From assembly GCA_963836405.1 (NCBI GenBank), contig CAWIJL010000007.1, positions 558,001 to 622,000 on the forward strand: a stretch of 64,000 nucleotides of DNA. The letters run 5' to 3'. Each line of letters begins with the position of its first letter. Within the stretch, counting starts at the first letter, position 1. The translations under genes and the position numbers were made by a program. The notes beneath the pieces were generated by a model, which was not told the origin of the DNA, searched no databases, and saw only the letters and a program-made list of their open reading frames with translations. Below, piece after piece: positions 43,550 to 52,477 of this stretch. The DNA comes from CAWIJJ01 sp963836405. GTDB lineage: Bacteria; Acidobacteriota; Terriglobia; Bryobacterales; Bryobacteraceae.

Positions 43550-44500
43550 CTACCGATCCGCCGCGAAGGCATCGAAGAGCGGCCGGATGGACTCGGGCTG
43601 CAATCCGCCGTGGATCAGCACGCGAAAACGGAAGCGCAAGGGCTGGCCGGGACGAATGGTCAGGCTGCCGTCCCGCGTCTTGTCATTCTCGAAATCGTGC
43701 ACGCCGAAAATGTTGGTGGCAAACAGGCCGTAGGCGCGCGCATGCCAGTAGGTGGGGTAGCGCGGATTGGAGGGATGGTCGAAGATCGCCACCCCTACCG
43801 GCTGTCCGTCGATGGTGCCCGAGTAGTCGGCCCATTCCGAACGTTTGCCCCAGACGTTCTTTTCGCCAATCTTGTTCTGCGCGTTCAAAAGGCGGCCGCC
43901 GCGGTCTTCCTGAAGCGGCGCGGCCAGGCGGATGGCGAACATCCCTTCCTTGGTATCGCCGAACGTCACCTCCTGTTCGGGGGAAAGCGTGGCGTCCACA
44001 TCGATAATGCGGAGCTGCGGGTCCGAGTAGAAGGTCATCAGGCGGCGCTCCGTGAGCAGGCCATTTCCTACTGGTGCCTGCCACTCGAAGATCGCCTCGA
44101 TGGTCCCTTTCGACTTACCGCTGGTCACCTTTTCGATGCTCTTCAGCACCACTTTGCCCTTGCCCTTGTTGGCGCCGGGTTGGGAATCTTCGTTGCCCCA
44201 GAAATCGTAGCCGTTCACATCGCCGTGCGCGAACCACAGTCCCCGGTGGTGCGGATGGTCGGTGGGCTCACCGGCGATGCCTGTGACCATGGGGTATCCA
44301 CGCGTGACGATCAGACCGGTGGCGGTGCGTAGCGGGCTCAGATACGGCTTGTTGACGTCCGGCCCGACGAAGAATTCGGTGAACGGCCGGCCATCGATCT
44401 CCACCGTCACTTTCCGGTTTCCCTGCTGCGTAATCTTCACCTGCGCGAAGAGGGGGAGGCAAAGCGCGGCAATCGGCAATAAGCGCGTCATAGACACCAT
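43550..44500 (-). CDS. Exported DUF6807 (PmoA-like) protein
   Basis: A 316-residue protein with a signal peptide (LLPIAALCLPLFAQ). The rest is one DUF6807 domain, shown by FTEFFVGPDVNKPYLSPLRT, HPHHRGLWFAHGDVNGYDFW near residue 83, and FDHPSNPRYPTYWHARAYG near residue 233. The family is often mis-called PmoA (methane oxygenase subunit A), but has no relation to methane oxidation that I know of. It is frequent beside Gfo/Idh/MocA and sugar genes in Acidobacteria and Planctomycetes. The His-rich HPHHRG motif suggests metal or sugar binding. It overlaps the esterase stop by one base (TAATG), so the two are coupled. Confidence 0.83.
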   Translation of the reverse strand: MVSMTRLLPIAALCLPLFAQVKITQQGNRKVTVEIDGRPFTEFFVGPDVNKPYLSPLRTATGLIVTRGYPMVTGIAGEPTDHPHHRGLWFAHGDVNGYDFWGNEDSQPGANKGKGKVVLKSIEKVTSGKSKGTIEAIFEWQAPVGNGLLTERRLMTFYSDPQLRIIDVDATLSPEQEVTFGDTKEGMFAIRLAAPLQEDRGGRLLNAQNKIGEKNVWGKRSEWADYSGTIDGQPVGVAIFDHPSNPRYPTYWHARAYGLFATNIFGVHDFENDKTRDGSLTIRPGQPLRFRFRVLIHGGLQPESIRPLFDAFAADR

Positions 44501-46398
44501 TATCGGCTCACCCTGGCGCCCAGCGCCGCAACTATGTCCGGAAGATCAAAATCGGACAGTACGCCCGGGACGATCAAGTCCATCACGGCGTCGTGCATCT
44601 TCATGTTCGCCAGTTCGAGGTACGAGGGTGGCATTTCGCGAATCGTGACTTTCTGGATCCGCGGCTCGAGCAGCGCAGCGAAGAGCGACAACACTGCGGC
44701 AGTGCCCTGCCCCGAGAGCGCGATCCGTCGCGGATCGACGTCGCGCCGCGAGGCCAGATAATCGAAGGCGCGCAGCACGTCGCCGGTCTGCATGCCCGGC
44801 ATCGTTTTGCCCACCAGCAGGGCTCGCATGGCGGTCTGGTACGCCTTGGAGTAGCCGCCGCGGGGGCCGCCCGTCTCACCCCACCCGCGCGGCGCAAACG
44901 ACAGTACGACGTTGCCGGCCTGCACGAGGTCCTCGACATTTTTCCCGTCGGAGTTCCCGACGAGCAGCACGGCGGCCTTCCGCGCCGGACCGTTCGGCGG
45001 CACCCGGATTTCGGCCGCGAGCGTGATGCCGGGCTCGGTTTCGAGGTCGATGATTTGGCCGCGCTGGACGGCCCGCGGGACGCCGCGCTGTTCCGGAACA
45101 CCAAGCCGGGCGCGCACGAGCGCCGCCAGATTCGCGCCCGCCGCCGCCGCGGCCCGCTTGGGATACATCTGGGCGGCCAGCGATGCGTTCAGAGACTGGA
45201 TCGTCCGGGCATCCGGGAAGGCCGTGGACACCTGCCCGGTTGCCGTAACCTGCAGTTCGGCAGGGGGGAGGAGTTGCAGGTCCGCCGGTTCCGCGCCATC
45301 GTCCTGCCGGTCCCCAAGCCATCGCCCAAGCCAGCGGTAGGTTGCTTCGCGCCGCGGCTTCGACCAGCCGTGTGTGTCGTCGAACTCGAAATAGCCGGCA
45401 TGATCGGCAGCGCCGAGGATATTGAAGATCGAACCCGCCTCGGCGTAAGCGGCACGCGCACCTTCGATCGGAAAGAAGTCGCGAACGGCCACGGCCATCT
45501 GGACCGGCTTGGGGGCGAAGGCGATCAGGAAGTCGGAAAAATCCAGGCCGTCGCGGAGGAAGTTGGCGAACACCTGTTCGGCATCCTGAGGGCCGGGGTC
45601 AGACCATAGATTCCGCCAGGAGGTGATGTAGCAGGAGGGCGCGGCGGCGGCGAACCGGCCTTCGAGTGCCGCCAGGTAGGACGACTGCGTGCCTCCACCC
45701 GAGTTGCCGGCCACGGCGATACGCGCACCGTCCACGTCGGCCCGCGTCAGCAGGTAGTCCACCGCGCGCATTCCGTCCCAGATGAAATAGCGCGCGATGT
45801 TGGTGCCGGTGAGCAGGCACTGGATTCCGGCCATGATGTGCTCGCCGGTGCCGCCGCCGCTCAATCGCGATTTGCCGGTAGCCGGGTCGAGGTATTCGAA
45901 GCGCTCGCCCTGTCCGGGAGGATCGAAGGCGAGCACCACCCACCCGCGACGGGCCAGAGAGATCCAGACGTTCTGGTAGGTCGGCTCCGCCTTGCCGTCG
46001 AGGCTGTGGCCGGCCGTGCCCACCAGCGCGGGGAACGGCCCGGCCCCGGAGGCGGGCACGTACACGTTGGCGGTCACGTAGTAGTGCGGCAGGCTCTCGT
46101 AGACCAGCTTTTCGATGCGGTAACCGCCGCGATCGATGGTGCCGGTGACGCGAGCGTTGAGCGGGGTACGTTCCGGTAAGCCGCCGATCTCTTCCAGCAA
46201 CTTCCTGCGTATGTACTCCTGCCGGGTCTTCACGTCCGCCGGCGTTCGGATGCGCGCAATCGCCGCTGTGCGGGCTGCGAACTGGCGTTCGGCAATCGCG
46301 GTGAGGTAGCGGTCCACCATGCCTTCGGCGGGCGTTTGGGCGTGCAAGCCGGTGAGCGCACAGAGTGGCAGGGTCAGCAACCAAAAAAGAACGCGCAT
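44500..46398 (-). CDS. Exported tandem alpha/beta-hydrolase (acetyl xylan esterase-like)
   Basis: A 632-residue protein with a signal peptide (VLFWLLTLPLCALTGLHAQ). The first half is an alpha/beta-hydrolase of the CE7/AXE1 type, with VVLAFDPPGQGERFEYLDP, nucleophile S233 in AGNSGGGTQ and H343 in DDTHGW. The second half (from about residue 395) repeats the fold (KAAVLLVGNSDGKNV, VVLSFAPRGWGETGG, RRIALSGQGTAAVL) but lacks a normal GxSxG nucleophile, so it is probably inactive and structural. Such enzymes remove acetyl or similar esters from plant polysaccharides, in line with the xylanase and GH5-like genes. Coupled to DUF6807. Confidence 0.8.
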   Translation of the reverse strand: MRVLFWLLTLPLCALTGLHAQTPAEGMVDRYLTAIAERQFAARTAAIARIRTPADVKTRQEYIRRKLLEEIGGLPERTPLNARVTGTIDRGGYRIEKLVYESLPHYYVTANVYVPASGAGPFPALVGTAGHSLDGKAEPTYQNVWISLARRGWVVLAFDPPGQGERFEYLDPATGKSRLSGGGTGEHIMAGIQCLLTGTNIARYFIWDGMRAVDYLLTRADVDGARIAVAGNSGGGTQSSYLAALEGRFAAAAPSCYITSWRNLWSDPGPQDAEQVFANFLRDGLDFSDFLIAFAPKPVQMAVAVRDFFPIEGARAAYAEAGSIFNILGAADHAGYFEFDDTHGWSKPRREATYRWLGRWLGDRQDDGAEPADLQLLPPAELQVTATGQVSTAFPDARTIQSLNASLAAQMYPKRAAAAAGANLAALVRARLGVPEQRGVPRAVQRGQIIDLETEPGITLAAEIRVPPNGPARKAAVLLVGNSDGKNVEDLVQAGNVVLSFAPRGWGETGGPRGGYSKAYQTAMRALLVGKTMPGMQTGDVLRAFDYLASRRDVDPRRIALSGQGTAAVLSLFAALLEPRIQKVTIREMPPSYLELANMKMHDAVMDLIVPGVLSDFDLPDIVAALGARVSR

Positions 46399-46502
46399 GA
46401 GATTTCTTGCCTTTCGCCGCTATGTTACCGCTTTGCGGCCACGGCCCCGGTCCGGTGCGAACCGGAGTGGCCTGCGGCGGAGTCTCGCGGTAAGATCGAG
46501 CC

Positions 46503-48137
46503 GTGACGCGAAGAGAAATGATTTCGGCATCCGCGGCCGCGTGGGCCGCTGTTCCCGCGCGGGCCGCCGGCATTCCTTCCGAGGTTGTGGCCCGGCACGA
46601 TGCCGGTGTCGAGCGCCTCATGCGAACTCAGATCGCCGATCCGAAGAGCCGCTTCGCCGGCACCATGGAGGACGCAAGCGGCCTGCACAGTCCCGGCGCC
46701 GCCGGATCCGTAGTCAGCGCATGCACCACGGCATTTCTTCACCCGGCGTCGAAATTCTATCGAGCGCCCCTGATGATCGAGCGCGCCCGGCTGGCCGCTG
46801 GATTTCTCGAGAAAGCGCAGACCAGCGACGGCAACATCGACCTGCTTATCACGAACTTCAACTCGCCGCCCGATACCGGTTTCGTTGTGCACGGCGTCGC
46901 GTCGGCGGCGTGCCTGGCGCAGCGGGCCGGGAACCGCGAACTCCTCGGGCTGATGGAGAATTTTCTGAAGCGCGCTGGAGCGGGCATGGCCAAGGGCGGT
47001 GTGCACACCCCCAACCATCGGTGGGTGGTCTCCTCCGCGCTCGCGCAAATCAACGAAGTATTCCCGAACCCCGAGTACGTGCGGCGCATCGACCAGTGGC
47101 TTGCCGAAGGCGTGGACATCGACGACGACGGGCAGTTCACCGAACGCAGCACGGGTGTTTACAATCCGATTTGCGACCGCGCCTTCACCGTCCTGGCCGT
47201 GAAGCTGAAACGGCCCGAATTGCTCGAATTCGTGCGCCGCAACCTGGATTCGATGATGTACCTGCTGCACCCGGGCTACGAGGTGGTAACGGAAATTTCG
47301 CGCCGCCAGGACCAGTACGAGCGGCGGGACATGAGCGGCTACTGGTTTCCCTTGCAATATCTCGCTGTGCACGAGCGCAACCCGCGCTATTCGACGCTCG
47401 CCCGCTACTTCGCGCCGCAATCGGCCAGCCTGAGCGTCCTGATGGAATATCCGGAACTCCAGGCGGACGCAGATACCGCGCCGGTTCCCGACGACTACGT
47501 CAAGATGCTGCCGGCACTGGAGGCACTACGGATCCGTCACGGCGCTTTGAGCGCGACCGTTCTGCTGCGGGACGACAGCCATTTCCTCGGTTTCCGGCGG
47601 GGCGGCGCGGTGATCCACGCGGTGCGTTTTTCGAGCGCGTTCTTCGGAAAGGGTCAGTTCGTGCCGGCAGCGTGGAAGAAAGATGGCGACGCCTACGAAC
47701 TGACGCAGATGCTCGAGGCTGGATATTATCAGCCGCTCGATCCGCCGCGCCGCGTCCGTGCCGGAGAATGGACGGGGATCCGGCCGCAGCGCCGCCAGAC
47801 TGAAGTCTGCCGCCTGACGCAGAGCGCCCGAATCTCGGAGACCAGGAACGGCGTGCGCGTCCGCATGCGCGCGGAGGGTACGCGCAACGTGCCGGTCGCG
47901 GTGGAAATCGGACTACGCGAAGGCGGGAAACTCGAGGGCTGCGTGGACGCCAACGGGTCGTGGATCCTACCCGAAGGATACGCCACGTACCGGGCCGGCG
48001 ACGACGTGGTGCGCTTCGGTCCGGGGCTTCGCGAGCACTCCTATACGCAGGTGCGGGGCTCGCTGCCACCGCTGCCCGGGACGAGAGTGTACCTGTGCGG
48101 ATACACGCCGTTCGACCACGAAATCGAGATTACGTAG
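46503..48137 (+). CDS. Unknown exported 544-residue protein, alpha/alpha-toroid-like
   Basis: I cannot name this protein. The N-terminus TRREMISASAAAWAAVPARAAG looks like a weak twin-arginine signal. A helical region of about 330 residues follows with regular helix pairs (ARLAAGFLEKAQTSDGNID, ASAACLAQRAGNRELLGLM, VYNPICDRAFTVLAVKLKRP), as in alpha/alpha-toroid lyases and hydrolases. A C-terminal beta-rich part (about 370-544) has FLGFRRGGAVIHAVRFSSAF and PVAVEIGLREGG, resembling the beta-sandwich of polysaccharide lyases. A heparinase- or PL-like activity is a guess. The start is GTG; a TAAGAT box lies 10 bases upstream, so the message may be leaderless. Confidence 0.65.
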   Translation: MTRREMISASAAAWAAVPARAAGIPSEVVARHDAGVERLMRTQIADPKSRFAGTMEDASGLHSPGAAGSVVSACTTAFLHPASKFYRAPLMIERARLAAGFLEKAQTSDGNIDLLITNFNSPPDTGFVVHGVASAACLAQRAGNRELLGLMENFLKRAGAGMAKGGVHTPNHRWVVSSALAQINEVFPNPEYVRRIDQWLAEGVDIDDDGQFTERSTGVYNPICDRAFTVLAVKLKRPELLEFVRRNLDSMMYLLHPGYEVVTEISRRQDQYERRDMSGYWFPLQYLAVHERNPRYSTLARYFAPQSASLSVLMEYPELQADADTAPVPDDYVKMLPALEALRIRHGALSATVLLRDDSHFLGFRRGGAVIHAVRFSSAFFGKGQFVPAAWKKDGDAYELTQMLEAGYYQPLDPPRRVRAGEWTGIRPQRRQTEVCRLTQSARISETRNGVRVRMRAEGTRNVPVAVEIGLREGGKLEGCVDANGSWILPEGYATYRAGDDVVRFGPGLREHSYTQVRGSLPPLPGTRVYLCGYTPFDHEIEIT

Positions 48138-48184
48138 CGTTCAGCGCGCGAGCCCGGCGCGAAACAGCACCAGTCGCAGCAGTT

Positions 48185-49489
48185 TCAAGTCGATTGCCAG
48201 CCGGCCCAGGCGTCCACACCCCAAACCTTGGCGTGAGGTTTGCCGGTGTATTCCGCCTGCCGCAAGACCGACACAGTGACGGCGTAGAGGATCGCGAGAA
48301 TGGCCAGAGCCAATGCAAGAATGAGCACCGCACTCGCGGGGAGGACACTGGCGAGCCGCACGAGAGCATCGTGAAGCGGATTGACGGCCCACGATTGAAA
48401 TAGAGGTGGCAGGATCCCGAGGACAACCGGTATCACCACCACCGCGCCTAAACCCACGGCGCGCACACGCGCGGGAATCCGTTTCAGGCGCCGCCAGTCA
48501 AACAGTACACAGCACAGCATGGCAAGCAGCACCAGACCGGCGAAACCCGCGAGTTCCACGATCATCACCCGCGGCTCGGGAACCGGTACCGGCTTGCGCC
48601 CGGAGTGGAAACGGGCATAATATCCGGCGACCATGACAAGAAACTGAGGAACCAGAAATACGGGAAGCAGGGTCGCCGGGTCTACCGGCAGATTCCACAG
48701 CCAGCGCATCCGCTGGCGCGACAACTGCCACATGAAGGCGACGAAGAGACACGTGAGGAGCCATTGGCCGGTCCAGCTTCCCAAAAAGAATTGCGGCAGC
48801 AAGAAGAAGTACTGCCACGAGAATACGGTCCGCACTGCCGCATACCACGGTAGCGGTTCGCGGGTAACGGCCGGAAGGGCGCCGCTTCCGGTCAGCACCG
48901 CCCCTTTTCGCGCGGCGGGCGCAAGCTGGAAGCAAGGCGGAAGCTCGAACCACGTGCGGACAAACAACGCTGCGGTTGCCAGTCCGCTCACCAGGGCCAT
49001 CGCTTCCAGGCCCCCTGTTGCCACGGCCAGCCAGGAGAGTGCCCAGAACGGAACGTAAAGCACGCCCCAAACCCACCGCGGCGACGCGAGTTGTGTGGGC
49101 CTCAGAGATTGCAGTGTGACAAGAAAGAACGTGCTGATGACCGCGACCTCAACGGGAATGATCGCCATATCGCGGTAGCCGGGGCAGAGCGCGAGAATCG
49201 CGAGCGAACCGGATGCCGCCGGCAGCCAAACGGACAAAGCGAGGGCGAGAAAGCGGCCCAGGAAGAGTTCGCGGACCTCGAGCGGCAAACTCGCTTCAAA
49301 GCGTGTGGCGCGGACCTGAGCCTGGTGCTGGAGCAGGCTCATGTAGCCGAGGAACAGGTGCAAGATGGCGGTATGATTCAGGGACGGCGCCGCCAGCGGA
49401 CTGAGCACCACCGCGGTCACCGCGGCCCACGGCGTCACGATCCATGCCGGGTCGCGACGGACCAGTCTTTGGATCACCCCGGTTCTCAT
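48185..49489 (-). CDS. ABC-2-like membrane permease of the GntR-regulated operon
   Basis: A 434-residue integral membrane protein with about twelve helices (for example WIVTPWAAVTAVVLSPLAA, FLALALSVWLPAASGSLAIL, LVVTLQSLR-type boundaries, and VLILALALAILAILYAVTVS). It shows no known catalytic motif. Its ATG overlaps the stop of the ABC ATPase gene (ATGA), so the two are one transporter or self-protection system: gntR-ATPase-permease. It resembles YtrA-operon-like systems, which respond to cell-wall antibiotics in Firmicutes, but the permease is diverged and the substrate unknown. Confidence 0.78.
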   Translation of the reverse strand: MRTGVIQRLVRRDPAWIVTPWAAVTAVVLSPLAAPSLNHTAILHLFLGYMSLLQHQAQVRATRFEASLPLEVRELFLGRFLALALSVWLPAASGSLAILALCPGYRDMAIIPVEVAVISTFFLVTLQSLRPTQLASPRWVWGVLYVPFWALSWLAVATGGLEAMALVSGLATAALFVRTWFELPPCFQLAPAARKGAVLTGSGALPAVTREPLPWYAAVRTVFSWQYFFLLPQFFLGSWTGQWLLTCLFVAFMWQLSRQRMRWLWNLPVDPATLLPVFLVPQFLVMVAGYYARFHSGRKPVPVPEPRVMIVELAGFAGLVLLAMLCCVLFDWRRLKRIPARVRAVGLGAVVVIPVVLGILPPLFQSWAVNPLHDALVRLASVLPASAVLILALALAILAILYAVTVSVLRQAEYTGKPHAKVWGVDAWAGWQST

Positions 49490-50382
49490 TGTTCGCCACC
49501 CAGCAGCTCGATGAAGAGTTCCTCGAGCGCCACTCGCTGGCATGAAACACCGTTTGCGTGGAGCGAATCGGCGATTCGACGCCGCGCCGTTTCCGGGGCG
49601 CCTTCGATGACGGCGTGCCAGTCGCCCGCAACCTGCCGGACACGGAGACAGCCCGGAACGCGTTCGATCGCCGCGGCATCAGCCGCTGACGCGCCGGGCA
49701 CGATCGCGATGCAGATCTCTTCGCGCACCGCGTCCAGATCGCGGTCGAGACGGACCGTTCCGGCATCCAGCAGGACAATGCGGCCGCCGATCCGCTCAAC
49801 GTCGTTCATCTGGTGCGAGGAGAACAGGATCGATGTGCCCTCGCGATTCAGCAGTTGAATGGATGTCTCGAGGAACTCGCGCCGCGCCGCCGGATCCAGT
49901 CCCCCGGCCGGTTCGTCGAGAATCAGGAGTTCGGGCCGGTGGCAGACTGCGCACAGCAACGCCACCTGCCGGGCCTGGCCCTTGCTGAGACGCTTGATTT
50001 TGCATCGACCCGCGAGGGCGAAACGGTCCAGCAGCATGCGCTCCAGTTGGCTGTCCCAGCGCGGAAAGAGATACCGGTGGAATGCAATCAATTCCCCAAC
50101 AGACGAACCAGGTGGCAACACCTGATCTTCGGAAAGGAAACCGATCCGCCGTTTGATTTCCACGGGGTGCTCGAAAGGCGACTGGCCGAACACCCGGACG
50201 CGGCCGGAATCAGGGGAAAGCAATCCCATGGCGGTGTGGATCAGCGTCGTTTTGCCGGCGCCGTTGCGTCCCAGCAGACCCACCACCTCGCCTTTGCCAA
50301 CGTGAAAACTCACGCGGCTCAGCACCGGAACACCTTTGGTAAAGGATCTGGTTACGTCGTCGAATTCCAATACCGGGTTCAT
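49486..50382 (-). CDS. ABC transporter ATP-binding protein (GntR operon)
   Basis: A 298-residue ATPase. Walker A is at 38-46 (GRNGAGKTT), the Q-loop region is FLSEDQVLPPGSSVGE, signature LSKGQARQVALL, Walker B LLILDEPAGGLDP, and switch histidine LFSSHQMNDVE. LSKGQ in place of LSGGQ is a common variant of the ABC-2 group. A C-terminal extension of about 80 residues (after residue 220) has a beta-alpha pattern seen in drug-resistance ATPases. It overlaps the regulator by 4 bases upstream and the permease by 4 bases downstream. Confidence 0.92.
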   Translation of the reverse strand: MNPVLEFDDVTRSFTKGVPVLSRVSFHVGKGEVVGLLGRNGAGKTTLIHTAMGLLSPDSGRVRVFGQSPFEHPVEIKRRIGFLSEDQVLPPGSSVGELIAFHRYLFPRWDSQLERMLLDRFALAGRCKIKRLSKGQARQVALLCAVCHRPELLILDEPAGGLDPAARREFLETSIQLLNREGTSILFSSHQMNDVERIGGRIVLLDAGTVRLDRDLDAVREEICIAIVPGASAADAAAIERVPGCLRVRQVAGDWHAVIEGAPETARRRIADSLHANGVSCQRVALEELFIELLGGEQ

Positions 50383-50786
50383 ACGTTTTCCTTTTCCGGG
50401 ATCGCTCCACGTGCGAGCTCGGCATCGGCTTCGCGAAGGATTTCGATAAAGTCCGCGAATCCGAGGCCGGCGAGGTACGCCTGCGAGAGCAAGCGGCGGG
50501 CATCCACACGGATGCGGTTGATCTGCGCGGTGCGGTTGCCGCGCGGCAACTCGGGGCGGACAAACGTTCCGCGCCCACGCTGGGTTTCGAGGAAGCCGAG
50601 CGCTTCGAGCTCATCGTAGGCCTTCTTCACCGTCAGCGGCGCTACCGCGATGGACTCGCTGAGCTCACGGTGCGACGGTAACTTGTCGCCCGGTTTGAGC
50701 CGCCCACCCGCCACCGCTTCTGTGATCTGCCGCATGATCTGCCGGTAGATCGGAAGCTCGTCGGACGGGCTCACGACGAGGTACAT
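50379..50786 (-). CDS. GntR-family (YtrA-type) transcriptional regulator
   Basis: A 135-residue regulator. An N-terminal GntR winged helix (ELPIYRQIMRQITEAVAGGRL, then LPSHRELSESIAVAPLTVKKAYDELEALGFLETQRGRGTFV with its core SIAVAPLTVKKAYDELE) is followed by a short C-terminal helix of about 50 residues, the YtrA subgroup layout. YtrA-like proteins repress an ABC transporter operon of which they are the first gene, exactly as here. A perfect palindrome touches the start codon (separate entry), so self-regulation is very likely. No Shine-Dalgarno site fits between the palindrome and the ATG. Confidence 0.93.
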   Translation of the reverse strand: MYLVVSPSDELPIYRQIMRQITEAVAGGRLKPGDKLPSHRELSESIAVAPLTVKKAYDELEALGFLETQRGRGTFVRPELPRGNRTAQINRIRVDARRLLSQAYLAGLGFADFIEILREADAELARGAIPEKENV

Positions 50787-50812
50787 AAGTGATATATAAC
50801 TCTATATCACTT
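50787..50812 (-). promoter_or_regulatory. Palindromic GntR/YtrA operator abutting the start codon
   Basis: Perfect 10-base arms AAGTGATATA and TATATCACTT are separated by 6 bases. The site begins directly after the regulator's ATG on the minus strand. AT-rich -10-like sequences (TATAGA, TTATAT) lie inside it, so repressor binding would block the promoter. This suggests a leaderless message. Binding is inferred. Confidence 0.8.
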
Positions 50813-50817
50813 CGATG

Positions 50818-51351
50818 TCAAGCGGGTCGGGCGCAGTAGTCAAAGAGCAGTTGCCATTCGGCGCGCTGCACGGCCAGAGCGCGGCTTTCGGCGTCCGAAC
50901 CGGGAGCCGTGCGCGCCTGCTCGCAATAGTCGATGAAAGCCAGCGGGTTCCATCGCGCGCCGAAGTTGAGGCCCAGGGCAGCGGCGGCAGTGCGCAGTTC
51001 CGGAAAGATCGGGTGCGCGCCCACCTGGCGAAACCAGTAGCCGGCATTCCCGGCATCGGGTTCCTGGCGGTGCATGATGGCGTGCCAGAAACTGCCCTCT
51101 TTCGAGGTCACCTCCTGGGCCACCTGGTGGGCGTCGTCGAGGCAGGAAAAGTACAGGAACAGGCCGCTCAAGGCAGCCTCAGGCGCACGGGCGCCGCGAA
51201 TCAGCGACCTGGCCGAGGCGGTGCGCAGGATTGCGCGGGCGTCCTCGGAGGAGCAGGTCCCGCCTGCAAGAGGCATCAACCGCTCGCCTCCGCCATCGAG
51301 GGCCAGGATGGCGGCCACGGTTTCACCGTACAGATTGGGGTCGAAAGCCAT
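50818..51351 (-). CDS. Unknown 177-residue protein
   Basis: I do not recognise a named family with certainty. The sequence is a soluble alpha-helical protein without signal peptide: YGETVAAILALDGGGERLMP, then ALSGLFLYFSCLDDAHQVAQ, FWHAIMHRQEPDAGNAGYWF, and the C-terminal FIDYCEQARTAPGSDAESRA and WQLLFDYCARPA. The HAIMHRQEPDAGNAGYWFR stretch is known from uncharacterised acidobacterial and planctomycete proteins as far as I recall. A GTG start 36 bases upstream is also possible. It precedes the gntR operator by 5 bases but is not part of that operon's control. Confidence 0.7.
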   Translation of the reverse strand: MAFDPNLYGETVAAILALDGGGERLMPLAGGTCSSEDARAILRTASARSLIRGARAPEAALSGLFLYFSCLDDAHQVAQEVTSKEGSFWHAIMHRQEPDAGNAGYWFRQVGAHPIFPELRTAAAALGLNFGARWNPLAFIDYCEQARTAPGSDAESRALAVQRAEWQLLFDYCARPA

Positions 51352-51421
51352 TTTCGCCAATTTCTCCTTCTCCGCCGATTTTCTCACTGTCGCGCCGGGT
51401 GCGCCCGCCTACCATAGGAGC

Positions 51422-52138
51422 ATGGACCCGGCACTGGTGCTCTCAGCCGGCGGAATGTTCGCGGCCTGGGAGCTGGGCGCATGGAGAAGCCTCTCGCGCG
51501 AAATGCGGCCGTCTCTGATTGTGGGCGCCTCGGCGGGCGCGTGGATCGGATGGGGGATCGCAGGCGGCGTGCCTCTCGACTTCCTCGAGCGCGAGTGGCT
51601 GGATCCCTCAACGGCCGAAATCCTCCGCTTCGGCATGCACCGCGCCGGCATCATGCGCCCGGAAGGGCTCTATCGCGCGGCGCAACGGATCTTCGAATAC
51701 AGCCGCCCTTCCATTCCCTTCGCGCTGACGCTGGTGGAGGTGCCGAATTTGCGCATGCATATCGTGCGCGACCGCGAGATCACCTGGAGACACCTGGCCG
51801 CCACCTGCTCGATTCCGTTCTGCTTCCCGCCTGTGGAGATCGATGGCCGCCGGTATGTGGACGGCGGCTTCCGCGGCGCGCTGCCGCTGTGGGTGGCCGA
51901 GGAACTGGGAGCCGAGCGGGCGCTGGCGCTGAACGTGCTGACCGGCATGCCCTGGCGTCTGCTACGCACCGTGATGCGCCCGAGGCAGCCTGCCCGCCTG
52001 CAGGCCACGATCCTCGAGCCGTCCGTACCGCTGGGACCGCTGCGGGATGGCGTAATATGGTCCGCAGCCAGGGTGCGGGGCTGGATCGATCTGGGCGAAC
52101 GGGACGCGAATCGCGCGCTTACTTCGATTAGAATGTAG
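51422..52138 (+). CDS. Patatin-like phospholipase
   Basis: A 238-residue enzyme of the patatin/RssA group. It has the glycine-rich oxyanion loop LSAGGMFAAWELGAW near residue 8, the nucleophile motif G-A-S-A-G in LIVGASAGAWIG near residue 36, and the catalytic aspartate in VDGGFRGALP near residue 142. These are the Ser-Asp dyad features of patatin lipases, which release fatty acids from membrane lipids. No signal peptide, so probably cytoplasmic. AGGAG lies only one base from the ATG, unusually close. A longer upstream open frame overlaps the divergent gene and lacks family similarity. Confidence 0.87.
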   Translation: MDPALVLSAGGMFAAWELGAWRSLSREMRPSLIVGASAGAWIGWGIAGGVPLDFLEREWLDPSTAEILRFGMHRAGIMRPEGLYRAAQRIFEYSRPSIPFALTLVEVPNLRMHIVRDREITWRHLAATCSIPFCFPPVEIDGRRYVDGGFRGALPLWVAEELGAERALALNVLTGMPWRLLRTVMRPRQPARLQATILEPSVPLGPLRDGVIWSAARVRGWIDLGERDANRALTSIRM

Positions 52139-52142
52139 ATCT

Positions 52143-52469
52143 ATGCCGCTCTTCCGGATCTATCGGATGAAGGATTTGCCACGGCAGCAGTTCCGCTGGG
52201 CGCCGCACGTTTCCGGATGTGCCTCCCTCAAACCGAAGGACTACGAGCAGCGCGGCGAGGTGGAGGCGCACAACGAGTACGAGGCCTGGCAGGCCCTGCG
52301 CGATGCGGCCGAACCTCTTGCCGTCGGAGATCTGCTGGAAAGCGAACGCGGGGAATTGCGCATCTGCAAGTACGTCGGCATCGAACCCGCGCAATGGGTG
52401 CTGCCCGAGCCGAAACATCCGGCAACGCTTCCGGAGAACGAGCAGGCCGGCCAGCCGGCAGCGTCTTAG
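52143..52469 (+). CDS. Unknown small soluble protein (108 residues)
   Basis: No family recognised. It begins PLFRIYRMKDLPRQQFRWAP and contains KDYEQRGEVEAHNEYEAWQA and ELRICKYVGIEPAQWVLPEP, which suggest a small alpha/beta domain with a basic, aromatic N-terminus. No signal or membrane segment. It starts 4 bases after the patatin stop and is followed 8 bases later by the zinc-ribbon gene, so the three genes are very likely one transcript. Confidence 0.65.
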   Translation: MPLFRIYRMKDLPRQQFRWAPHVSGCASLKPKDYEQRGEVEAHNEYEAWQALRDAAEPLAVGDLLESERGELRICKYVGIEPAQWVLPEPKHPATLPENEQAGQPAAS

Positions 52470-52477
52470 GAGACCTT

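Noticed and set aside
43550..44500. Methane monooxygenase subunit (PmoA name)
   Set aside because: The protein is the soluble exported DUF6807 family; it lacks the membrane helices of particulate methane monooxygenase.
51074..51421. 116-codon extension of the patatin-like gene
   Set aside because: It overlaps the divergent unknown gene, and the lipase family sequence begins at the later ATG.
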